From a bacterium (lineage in GTDB: Bacteria; Actinomycetota; Acidimicrobiia; Acidimicrobiales; CATQHL01): a stretch of 6,593 bases of DNA. A program made the translations under genes and the position numbers. Below the pieces are notes generated by a model. The model did no database searches. It was given only the letters and a program-made list of their open reading frames with translations, and was not told the origin of the DNA. Numbering within the stretch: the first letter of the stretch is position 1; each line of letters begins with the position of its first letter. Location: positions 1 through 6,593 of the forward strand of contig JAPPKQ010000395.1 of the NCBI GenBank assembly GCA_028819945.1, given 5' to 3'. Positions 1-6,138 of the stretch are shown here, one piece after another.

Positions 1-42
1 GCGGAGGCCCGCGCTCTCACCGGAACCGACCGGCAGCGGTCC
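1..42. other. Left-edge spacer downstream of dapC
   Basis: No supportable gene. A GTG codon on the minus strand at 20-18 opens a frame running off the edge, but no ribosome binding site lies at a suitable distance. A weak inverted repeat, GACCG/CGGTC, sits at 28-41. Neither is enough to call. Confidence 0.4.
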
Positions 43-1269
43 TCAGGCGGTTCGGCCGGGTGCCGCCAGCCGGCGGGCCAGGAGCTCCAGGCGCTCGTCG
101 GGCACCGTGGCCGCGACCCGCACATGGCCGGCGCCGGCCTGCCCGTAGAACTCGCCGGGGCTGACCAGCATCCCCGCAGTGGCCGCCAGGCGCTCCGCCA
201 GCGCCCAAGCGTCGCCGGCGGGGGCGGGCACCCATAGGTAGAAGGCGCCCTCGGGCAGCGAAGCCGACAGCCCCAGGCGCCCCAGCAGGTTCGACAACTG
301 CTCGAGCCGGGCCCGGTAGCGCCGCCGCTGGACCTCCACATGGCTGTCGTCGCCGAGGGCCACCGCCGCGGCGGCCTGCGCGGGCCCGGGGATCATGAGC
401 CCGAGATGTTGGCGCTCCCGTGCCAGGAAGTCCACGAGTTCGGCGTCGCCGGTGTAGAAGCCGGTGCGCATGCCCGCGAAGTTGGAGCGCTTCGAGAGCG
501 AGTGCAGCGCCAGCACGCCCTCCGGACCGTGGGCCAGGATCGTGCGGCCCTCCAGACGCGGGACAGCCGCGGCAGGGCTCTCCTCGACAGGCACCTCCTC
601 GACAGGCCGCAACTGCACGGTTCCCCGTTTCGCCGCCTCCTGCGGCGCTTGGGGGCGGTCCCAGATGAACTCCACGTAGCACTCGTCGCTGCAGACCACG
701 ATGCCCCGCTCGCGCCCCCAGGCAGCCGCGACGCCCAAGTCCTCGATCGCCCCGGTGGGGTTGGCTGGCGAGTTCACCCACAGGCAGAGCGCCCGGTCGG
801 CGTCGGCGGCGTCCACAGCGGCGAGGTCCAGACGCCGGTCGGCGCCCAGCGGAACCGGCACGGCCCGCAGCCCGGCCAGCTTCGCTCCCATGGCGTAGGT
901 GGGATAGGCCACCGCCGGGTACAGCACGGTGTCGCGCTCGCCGCCCCGTAAGCTCAGCAGTCTCGGAAGCGAGGCCACGAACTCCTTGGTTCCGACGCAC
1001 GCAGCCACACCCTCGGCCCGCGCCTGCAAGCCGAAACGCCGCGCCAGCCAGCCCGCGGCGGCCTCCCGGAACTCCGGCGTGCCGACCGACCGGGGGTAGG
1101 AGCGCTCGGTGCCGGATCCCGCCAGCGCCTCGACGGCCGCCGGCGGCGGCGGATCGCACGGATCGCCGACCGATAGGTTCACGCAGCCCCCTGCGTGCCG
1201 GTCGGCTACGGCGCGCAGGCGAGACAGCCGGTCGTACGGGTAGGGCTCGAGGGCCGCGGGGGCGCTCAC
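43..1269 (-). CDS. dapC: Succinyldiaminopimelate aminotransferase, actinobacterial type (DapC)
   Basis: A PLP-dependent fold-type I aminotransferase of 408 residues, predicted to convert N-succinyl-2-amino-6-oxopimelate and glutamate to N-succinyl-LL-diaminopimelate in cytoplasmic lysine and peptidoglycan-precursor synthesis. Visible motifs, numbered from the GTG start: NLSVGDP near the N-terminus, AYPTY at 121-125, NSPANPTG at 166-173, DECY at 195-198 (Asp195 should contact the PLP pyridine nitrogen), SLSKRSN at 257-263 with Schiff-base Lys260, and HVRVA with carboxylate-binding Arg384. The DECY...SLSKRSN...LMIPGPAQ phrasing matches the actinobacterial DapC type better than generic aspartate aminotransferases. 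I chose GTG at 1269 because CGAGGG lies 6 bases upstream and the protein family starts near here; the ATG at 1362 would overlap hflX by 38 bases and add an unconserved leader. Oddity: a roughly 30-35 residue insertion (about 205-239) between the DECY strand and the PLP lysine. It follows hflX by 55 bases, likely in the same operon. Substrate specificity is inferred from family and from the dapF neighbour. Confidence 0.88.
   Translation of the reverse strand: MSAPAALEPYPYDRLSRLRAVADRHAGGCVNLSVGDPCDPPPPAAVEALAGSGTERSYPRSVGTPEFREAAAGWLARRFGLQARAEGVAACVGTKEFVASLPRLLSLRGGERDTVLYPAVAYPTYAMGAKLAGLRAVPVPLGADRRLDLAAVDAADADRALCLWVNSPANPTGAIEDLGVAAAWGRERGIVVCSDECYVEFIWDRPQAPQEAAKRGTVQLRPVEEVPVEESPAAAVPRLEGRTILAHGPEGVLALHSLSKRSNFAGMRTGFYTGDAELVDFLARERQHLGLMIPGPAQAAAAVALGDDSHVEVQRRRYRARLEQLSNLLGRLGLSASLPEGAFYLWVPAPAGDAWALAERLAATAGMLVSPGEFYGQAGAGHVRVAATVPDERLELLARRLAAPGRTA
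581..610. repeat. 15-base tandem duplication inside dapC
   Basis: The plus strand has TCCTCGACAGGC at 581-592 and again at 596-607, a period of 15 bases. On the coding strand the two units give PVEEV and PVEES (residues 222-231 from the GTG start). Because the period is a multiple of three it keeps the reading frame. It lies inside the extra segment of this DapC and looks like recent slippage-type growth of that segment. Confidence 0.7.
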
Positions 1270-1275
1270 CGGGAG

Positions 1276-1281
1276 CCCTCG
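1276..1281 (-). promoter_or_regulatory. Ribosome binding site deciding the dapC start
   Basis: On the minus strand CGAGGG lies 6 bases upstream of the GTG at 1269-1267. This is the best Shine-Dalgarno match seen in the window. It favours the GTG over the in-frame ATG at 1362, which would place the start inside hflX. Confidence 0.65.
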
Positions 1282-1324
1282 ACCGTGCTCCGGCAGACGC
1301 CGGCCGTGGCCGGACGCGCCGGTC

Positions 1325-2698
1325 TCAACCGACCGCTCCGGCGTTCTCGTCGCCGGCGCCATCGGACGCCGGACATCTGTAGTCGGCGAAGCGGGCCGCC
1401 GAGGCGTCGTCGATGCGGACGAGGTAGTGCATCCCGTCTCCGGTGGCGGTCTCTGAGAGCACCTCAGAGGAACGGTGCAGGCCGGCCATCACCTCGCCCC
1501 GCGAGAACGGCACCACGAACTCCGCGGTGGCGGCCGCAGCCCGCAGCCGGTCGCCGATCACCGCGGCGAGGTGCTCCACGCCGGCGCCGGTGAGCGCCGA
1601 GACCGCCACGCTGCCCGGGTGGGCGGCCAGCAGGTGCTCCACCCCCTCGGCGGCGTCCAGCTTGTTGAAGACCAGCAGCTCGGGCACCTCCGCCGCGCCG
1701 ATGACCTCGAGCACATCCCGCACGGCCTCCAGCTGGCCGTCGCAGTCGGCGGCCGAGGCGTCGACCACGTGCACCAGGAGGTCGGCGTCGACGGCCACCT
1801 CGAGCGTGCTCATGAACGCCTCCACGAACTCGTGCGGCAGCTTGCGCACGAACCCCACCGTGTCCACCAGCAACACGGTCTCGCCGCCGGAGAGATCCAG
1901 GCGCCGGGTGAGCGCGTCCAGCGTGGCGAAGAGCCGGTCCTCGACGTGGGCCTCGGCGCCGCAGAGGGCGTTCAGCAGGCTGGACTTGCCGGCGTTGGTG
2001 TAGCCCACGATGGCGACGGTGGACTGCGCCGAGCGCTGGCGCCGCCGGGCCTGCACGCCGCGGTGGCGGCGGATGCCGCGCAGCTTGCTCTCGAGGGTGT
2101 TGATGCGGCGCAGCAGCCGGCGCCTGTCCACCTCGAGCTGGGTCTCGCCGGGCCCGCGCGTGCCGATCCCGCCGGCCTGCTGGCTGAGCCGGTAGCCCGA
2201 GCCGCGCAGGCGCGGCAGCCGGTAGCGCAACTGTGCCAACTCCACTTGAACCTTGCCCTCGGTGCTGGAGGCGTTCTGGGCGAAGATGTCCAGGATGACC
2301 GTGGTCCGGTCGATGGCCGTGCGCCCGAGGATCCCTTCGAGGTTGTACTGCTGCGCTGCGCTCAGCTCGTCGTCGAACACCACGGTGTCGGCGTCGAACT
2401 GCTCGGCGATGTCACGGATCTCCTGCGCCTTGCCGCGCCCCACGTAGGTGGCGGGGTCGATGCGGTCGCGGCGCTGGATGACGCGCTGCACCGGATCGGC
2501 CCCTGCGGTGTCGACGAGCCGGGCAAGCTCTTCCAGCGACTCCTCCACGGCGCGCATCGACAGGGCCGGTACAGCCACGCCGACCAGCACGATCTGCTCG
2601 CGGAACGCCCGGTCGATGAAGCCGCCGGCCTCGCCGCCGAACTCGCCGAAGGCCCCCCGGTGGCCCTCGGCACGCCGGTCGTGGGCCGGGTCGGTCAC
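1325..2698 (-). CDS. hflX: Ribosome-associated GTPase HflX
   Basis: A 457-residue GTPase of the OBG-HflX family. Family members bind the 50S subunit and, in studied bacteria, split stalled or heat- or antibiotic-stressed ribosomes. The N-terminal HflX domain (about 34-190) includes YVGRGKAQEI at 85-94 and the glycine-rich GPGETQLEVDRR at 182-193, followed by a basic helix (about 191-223). The G domain is complete: G1 GYTNAGKSS 232-240, G2 FATLD 257-261, G3 DTVGF 279-283, G4 NKLD 345-348, G5 SAL 367-369. A short C-terminal domain ends in an Ala/Gly-rich tail. The start is GTG, and the sequence GTGA makes a 4-base overlap with the dapF stop codon, so translation is probably coupled; I see no strong ribosome binding site before it. 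Length and motif order are normal and no key residue is missing. The miaA-hflX association is widespread in bacteria. Confidence 0.96.
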   Translation of the reverse strand: MTDPAHDRRAEGHRGAFGEFGGEAGGFIDRAFREQIVLVGVAVPALSMRAVEESLEELARLVDTAGADPVQRVIQRRDRIDPATYVGRGKAQEIRDIAEQFDADTVVFDDELSAAQQYNLEGILGRTAIDRTTVILDIFAQNASSTEGKVQVELAQLRYRLPRLRGSGYRLSQQAGGIGTRGPGETQLEVDRRRLLRRINTLESKLRGIRRHRGVQARRRQRSAQSTVAIVGYTNAGKSSLLNALCGAEAHVEDRLFATLDALTRRLDLSGGETVLLVDTVGFVRKLPHEFVEAFMSTLEVAVDADLLVHVVDASAADCDGQLEAVRDVLEVIGAAEVPELLVFNKLDAAEGVEHLLAAHPGSVAVSALTGAGVEHLAAVIGDRLRAAAATAEFVVPFSRGEVMAGLHRSSEVLSETATGDGMHYLVRIDDASAARFADYRCPASDGAGDENAGAVG

Positions 2699-3597
2699 GA
2701 ACTGCCGCCGCTCGTGGGCGCCGCCGGCTCGGGCGCCTCGACGTCGGCCACGTAGATCACCGGGACGCGCAACTCGACGGCCGAGGTGACACTCACCTCG
2801 GCGACCCCCCCGGGCATCTCGACCTCGATCGCCTCGTCCACCAGTCCCCAGCCGTGCAGCCGCCAGGCCGCCGCTGCGGCGCCGCTTCCGCAGGCGGAGG
2901 TGACGCCCACGCCGCGCTCGAAGACCCGCATGCGCACGCGGACGCGGTCCACCACGGCCACCGCCTCGAAGTTCACCGGTTCGAACCGGGTCTGCAGGGC
3001 CGCTCCCACCGGCTCGAGAGCGAGTACCTCGAGGGCCTCGGCGTCCTCGAACAACGCCACCAGGTGCGGGTTGCCGACCGACACCCAGCCGGCGCGCCGG
3101 CGCGCCGGCACCAACTCGGCGAGCAACACGTCGGCGCGCCGGGTCTTCTCGACGTCCTCGCCGCCCTGCCCGAAGCCGATCGCGGCACGGCTGCGGATCC
3201 GCCCGAATCCCGTCCCGGCGTCGTCGGCGTCGGCGAAGCGGGAGTTCCCGATGGCGACCCTGCGCTCTCCGGCCACCGTGGCGACGAGCACCTCGGCCTC
3301 GGCGCGCCCGGCCCGCAGCGTCAGCGCCTGAGCCAGGCAGGCCAGGCCGTTGCCGCTCACTTCGGCCTCACCGCCGTCGGCGTTGTAGAGACGCATCTCG
3401 GCGCGCAGGGGCTCCTCCGGCGAGCCGGCCGCAGCGCCGGGGCCGGCCGCAGCCCGCGCCCACATGACCCCGTCGGCGCCGACCCCGCGGGTGCGGTCGC
3501 AGGTGCCGCGTACCCAGCCGGGCGGGCAGGGAGCCTCGTCCGGCTCGAGGCGCACGAGGAAGTCGTTTCCGAAGACGTGGTGCTTGGTCAGGTGCAT
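2695..3597 (-). CDS. dapF: Diaminopimelate epimerase DapF, with Ser replacing the first catalytic Cys
   Basis: A 300-residue protein of the PLP-independent two-base epimerase family, expected to interconvert LL- and meso-diaminopimelate. Family landmarks: GNDF at 10-13, CDRTRGVGADG at 33-43, NADG at 72-75, VGNPH at 174-178, VNFE at 208-211, ERG at 227-229, and ACGSG at 235-239 holding catalytic Cys236. The first catalytic site normally reads xCGNGxR; here it reads VSGNGLA (80-86), so Ser81 stands where the Cys is expected and Ala86 where the conserved Arg is expected. The AGC codon is at 3357-3355. A Cys lies six residues further on (Cys87). An Ala/Gly/Pro-rich stretch at about 49-63 and a loose C-terminal tail make it slightly longer than usual. 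The start is ATG with GGAG 11 bases upstream. The stop overlaps hflX. The fold assignment is firm; retained epimerase activity is uncertain. Confidence 0.92.
   Translation of the reverse strand: MHLTKHHVFGNDFLVRLEPDEAPCPPGWVRGTCDRTRGVGADGVMWARAAAGPGAAAGSPEEPLRAEMRLYNADGGEAEVSGNGLACLAQALTLRAGRAEAEVLVATVAGERRVAIGNSRFADADDAGTGFGRIRSRAAIGFGQGGEDVEKTRRADVLLAELVPARRRAGWVSVGNPHLVALFEDAEALEVLALEPVGAALQTRFEPVNFEAVAVVDRVRVRMRVFERGVGVTSACGSGAAAAAWRLHGWGLVDEAIEVEMPGGVAEVSVTSAVELRVPVIYVADVEAPEPAAPTSGGSS
3088..3109. repeat. 22-base perfect palindrome inside dapF
   Basis: The sequence from 3088 to 3109 equals its own reverse complement and consists only of G and C, with GGCGCGCC occurring twice within it. 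It encodes the PARRRAG part of DapF, just before the conserved VGNPH strand. It could fold in mRNA but has no loop sequence of its own. It is most simply a product of high GC and Arg/Ala/Gly codons. Confidence 0.6.
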
Positions 3598-3654
3598 CGG
3601 TCAGGTGTCTCCGAGGTGCCGGGAACACCCCCACTCGCGCTCATCGAGCCGGTC

Positions 3655-4593
3655 TCAGATCCGGGATCGCTCGAAAATCTCCATGAGGTCATCGAAGACC
3701 TCCCACGGATCCTCCTGGACATCCATCCACGTTATGCGAGGATCACGGCGGAACCAGCGTTCCTGGCGCCGGGCGAAGCGGCGGGTGCGCTGTACCGCCC
3801 CCTCTGTCGCCTCGGCCAGGCTGCAGCGGCCGTCGAGGTGGTCGAGCAACTCCCGGTAGCCGAGCGCCTGGCGGGCGGTACGCGACAAGGGCATCGGCGC
3901 ATCCCGCAGCCTGCGCACCTCGTCGAGGAAGCCGGCGTCGAGCTGCTCGCGAAAGCGCTCGGCGATGCGCGCATCCAGCAGCGGGCGGGGCAGCCGCAGC
4001 CCGACCTGCGTGAAGAGCGTGGGCCCGTAGCGACTGAGCCCCTGCCCGTAGGACGAGAACGGCCGGCCGCCGCCGACCGTGACCTCGAGAGCGCGGACGA
4101 TGCGGCGGCGATTCACCGGACCGGTTCGCTCGGCGGCAAGAGAATCGCAACCCTTCAGCCGCTCGTAGAGAACCGTCGTGTCGGGCTCCGCCTCCAGCTC
4201 GGCGCGCACCTCGGGATACGCGCCGGGCATCTCCAGATCATCCACGACGGCGCGGGCGTAGAGTCCCGTCCCGCCGACCGCCACCAGTGAGGCGCCGCGG
4301 ACCACGTGCGTGTCCACAACCGGGCGCACGGCCGCCAGATACGCACCCACGGAATACTCGCTCGCGGCGTCCACCAGATCGATGCCGTGATGACGCAGCT
4401 CGGCCATCTCCTCGGCGGTGGGGCTGCCGGTGCCGATGTCCATGTGCCGGTACACGGCCATGGCGTCCATCGACAGCAGCTCGGCGGGTGGCCGCCTGCG
4501 GGCCAACTCCGCCGCCAGCATCGACTTGCCCGAGGCCGTGGGACCGACGATGGCGAGCCGGGCCCAGCACCCGTCGTTCTTCCCGTTCACCAT
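3655..4593 (-). CDS. miaA: tRNA dimethylallyltransferase MiaA
   Basis: A 312-residue enzyme that transfers the dimethylallyl group of DMAPP to N6 of A37 in tRNAs reading UNN codons, giving i6A. Visible features: P-loop GPTASGKS at 17-24; the substrate-binding segment SMDAMAVYRHMDIGT at 41-55 with the conserved Asp43; GGTGLY at 107-112; NRRRIVRALEV at 161-171; QALGYREL at 242-249; and the C-terminal basic stretch TRRFARRQERWFRRDPRI at 270-287 that binds the tRNA stem. The 41-55 segment has DAMAVY where many bacteria have DSMQVY; E. coli MiaA also lacks the Gln there, so I treat it as tolerated. The ATG is followed directly by a GTG codon and I see no clear ribosome binding site, but miaB ends only 16 bases upstream, so coupled translation is plausible. 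Length is normal. Confidence 0.96.
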   Translation of the reverse strand: MVNGKNDGCWARLAIVGPTASGKSMLAAELARRRPPAELLSMDAMAVYRHMDIGTGSPTAEEMAELRHHGIDLVDAASEYSVGAYLAAVRPVVDTHVVRGASLVAVGGTGLYARAVVDDLEMPGAYPEVRAELEAEPDTTVLYERLKGCDSLAAERTGPVNRRRIVRALEVTVGGGRPFSSYGQGLSRYGPTLFTQVGLRLPRPLLDARIAERFREQLDAGFLDEVRRLRDAPMPLSRTARQALGYRELLDHLDGRCSLAEATEGAVQRTRRFARRQERWFRRDPRITWMDVQEDPWEVFDDLMEIFERSRI

Positions 4594-4609
4594 CCGCTGT
4601 TCGTGCCGC

Positions 4610-6031
4610 TCAGGCGGCGACCACCGGGATGCGGTCGCGGCGCGCCGGGCTGGAACGCACAGCCACGAGCTCGCCGAGCAGGTAATGCGCTCCGGCCCCG
4701 GTGACAGCCACGTCCACGAAGGAGCCCGGACGCACCGGCGCGGGCGCCGAGAAGTGCACCAGCTTGTTCTGGCGGGTCCGCCCGCTGGTGAGGTCGGGGC
4801 GGGTCTTGCTGGGACCCTCCACCAGCAGTTCCTCCGTGCCGCCGACCCGTGCCTCGTGGCGGCGCCGGGCGGAGCGCTCCATGACGGCGCGGAGCCGCTC
4901 GTAACGATCGGTCACCACCTCGGGATCCACGAAGTCCCCGGTCATGGAGGCGGCCTCGGTGCCGGGGCGGGGCGAGAACACGAACGTGAAGGCACTGTCG
5001 AACTCCGCCTCGGCGACGACAGCAAGAGTGTCGGCGAAGTCCTGCTCGGTCTCGCCCGGGAAGCCCACGATGATGTCGGTACTGACCGCCAGGTCGGGAA
5101 TCTGCCGCCGGGCCGCCGCCAGCCGCTCGAGGTAGCGCTCGGCGGTGTAGCCCCTGTGCATGGCGGCGAGGACGGCGTCGCTGCCGGACTGCAGGGGCAG
5201 GTGCAGGTGCTCGCACACCGCCGGCGTCTCGGCCATCGCGGCGATCGTCTCGGGCCGCAGGTCCTTCGGGTGCGGGCTGGTGTAGCGGACCCGCCGGACG
5301 CCCTCGATCGCGCCGACGGCGCGCAGCAACTCGGCGAACAGGGGCCGTACCGGCACCTTCTCGCCCGCCCGGCGGCGCGCCAGCGCCAGATCGCGCCCGT
5401 AGGAGTTGACGTTCTGGCCCAGCAGCGTGACCTCCACCACGCCCTCGGCGACCAGCTGGCGAACCTCGGCGAGCAACGACTCGAAAGGTCGGCTGATCTC
5501 CGGGCCGCGCACAGCCGGCACGATGCAGAAGGCGCAGGAGTTGTCGCAGCCGACCTGGATGGTCACCCAGGCGGAGTGCGGCAGATCCCGGCGCACACCG
5601 AGCGCGGAGGGGAATGCCTCGGCGTCGGCGCGGACGGCTTCTGTGAGGATCTCGACGATCGGCCCGTCCTCGGCCGCTCGGGCCAGCAGTTCTGCGGCTC
5701 GGTGCACGTTGTGGGTCCCGAACACCACGTCCACGTGCGGCGCCCGCGAGCGGACCAGGTCCTGGTCCTTCTGCGCCAGGCAGCCGCCGACGGCGATCTG
5801 CACGTCCGGCCGGGAGCGCTTCAGCGCCTTCAGCCCGCCCAGGTAGGCGTACAGCTTCTGGTCGGCCTTCTCGCGGATACAGCACGTGTTCACCACGACC
5901 ACGTCGGCATCCTCGGGCGCGCCGGCTGGCTGCATACCGTCTGCCTCGAGCAGGCCGGCGACCTGCTCGGAGTCGTGCTCGTTCATCTGACACCCGAAGG
6001 TGCGGATGAAGTACCGCCTGTCGCCGCTCAC
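4610..6031 (-). CDS. miaB: tRNA-2-methylthio-N6-dimethylallyladenosine synthase MiaB
   Basis: A 473-residue radical-SAM methylthiotransferase that converts i6A37, the product of MiaA, to ms2i6A37 using two 4Fe-4S clusters. The N-terminal UPF0004 domain opens with RTFGCQMNEHDSE and supplies Cys14, Cys50 (VNTCCIRE) and Cys84 (GGCLAQ) for the auxiliary cluster. The radical-SAM motif CDNSCAFC provides Cys162, Cys166 and Cys169. GQNVNSYG (205-212), HLPLQSGS (277-284) and STDIIVGFPGE (317-327) follow. A C-terminal TRAM domain (about 398-457) should bind tRNA. All six cluster cysteines are present and the length is normal. The start is GTG at 6031-6029, directly before the conserved N-terminus. There is no ribosome binding site, but a -10-like TACGAT ends 7 bases upstream, suggesting a leaderless transcript. 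It is the first gene after the gap behind recA. Confidence 0.96.
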   Translation of the reverse strand: MSGDRRYFIRTFGCQMNEHDSEQVAGLLEADGMQPAGAPEDADVVVVNTCCIREKADQKLYAYLGGLKALKRSRPDVQIAVGGCLAQKDQDLVRSRAPHVDVVFGTHNVHRAAELLARAAEDGPIVEILTEAVRADAEAFPSALGVRRDLPHSAWVTIQVGCDNSCAFCIVPAVRGPEISRPFESLLAEVRQLVAEGVVEVTLLGQNVNSYGRDLALARRRAGEKVPVRPLFAELLRAVGAIEGVRRVRYTSPHPKDLRPETIAAMAETPAVCEHLHLPLQSGSDAVLAAMHRGYTAERYLERLAAARRQIPDLAVSTDIIVGFPGETEQDFADTLAVVAEAEFDSAFTFVFSPRPGTEAASMTGDFVDPEVVTDRYERLRAVMERSARRRHEARVGGTEELLVEGPSKTRPDLTSGRTRQNKLVHFSAPAPVRPGSFVDVAVTGAGAHYLLGELVAVRSSPARRDRIPVVAA

Positions 6032-6038
6032 GCGCTCA

Positions 6039-6044
6039 ATCGTA
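6039..6044 (-). promoter_or_regulatory. Candidate -10 element for a leaderless miaB transcript
   Basis: On the minus strand TACGAT is followed by seven bases and then the miaB GTG. This spacing puts the expected transcription start at or beside the start codon, the arrangement seen in leaderless actinobacterial mRNAs. No recognisable -35 hexamer is seen 16-18 bases further upstream, where the sequence is G-rich, and the hexamer alone is weak evidence. Confidence 0.35.
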
Positions 6045-6073
6045 GAGGGCGCTGCCCCGTCCGCTCCGCCTGG

Positions 6074-6094
6074 ATTCCGGCTGTGAGCCGGAAT
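6074..6094. repeat. Perfect 9-bp palindromic hairpin in the recA-miaB gap
   Basis: ATTCCGGCT at 6074-6082 is the exact reverse complement of AGCCGGAAT at 6086-6094, with a 3-base loop. Read with its flanks (TGG before, GACGA after) it resembles the dispersed ATTCC...GGAAT palindromes known from several bacteria, such as the neisserial dRS3 type. There is no T-run after it on the minus strand, so it is not a classical intrinsic terminator for recA. It may still stabilise the recA 3' end. Confidence 0.75.
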
Positions 6095-6125
6095 GACGAG
6101 CCAGAGGCTTCGCCGGAATGACGAG
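6087..6125. repeat. 14-base direct repeat with a 25-base period
   Basis: GCCGGAATGACGAG occurs at 6087-6100 and again at 6112-6125. The second copy is enclosed by its own inverted arms, CTTCGCC at 6108-6114 and GGCGAAG at 6125-6131. So two small palindromic units share the core GCCGGAATGACGA, which looks like a partial tandem copy of a dispersed repeat element. Confidence 0.75.
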
Positions 6126-6138
6126 GCGAAGGCGAGGC

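Larger units (their letters stand above)
6032..6138. other. Gene-free gap between recA and miaB, with recX absent
   Basis: These 107 bases separate the recA stop from the miaB start. No open frame of useful size fits. In many actinobacteria recX occupies this junction. The recA-proximal half (6074-6131) is made of two repeat units with inverted symmetry, listed separately. The miaB-proximal half (6032-6073) is GC-rich and contains only the candidate -10 element. Confidence 0.8.

Noticed and set aside
1..20. A next gene starting at the GTG at 20-18 on the minus strand
   Set aside because: Only six codons are visible, and no ribosome binding site lies at a proper distance.
1267..1362. ATG at 1362 as the start of dapC
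   Set aside because: It would overlap hflX by 38 bases and add 31 unconserved residues. The GTG at 1269 has CGAGGG six bases upstream and fits the family N-terminus.
1475..4290. Long plus-strand open frames opposite hflX, dapF and miaA (426 and 478 codons)
   Set aside because: They mirror complete, motif-rich minus-strand genes and translate to low-complexity Gly/Ala/Arg/His sequence without family motifs. They are shadows of codon bias.
4423..4473. MiaA active-site defect from DAMAVY in place of DSMQVY
   Set aside because: The conserved Asp is kept, E. coli MiaA also lacks the Gln, and all other motifs are normal, so this looks like ordinary variation.
4418..6121. A 567-codon open frame on the plus strand opposite miaB and miaA
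   Set aside because: It is antisense to miaB, whose cluster cysteines and domain order are unmistakable. Long antisense frames are expected in high-GC genes, and its His/Gly/Ala/Arg-rich translation shows no domain.
6074..6131. Rho-independent terminator after recA
   Set aside because: The hairpins are real, but the bases following them on the minus strand are GC-rich with no T-run. A role in 3'-end formation remains possible but is not shown by the sequence.
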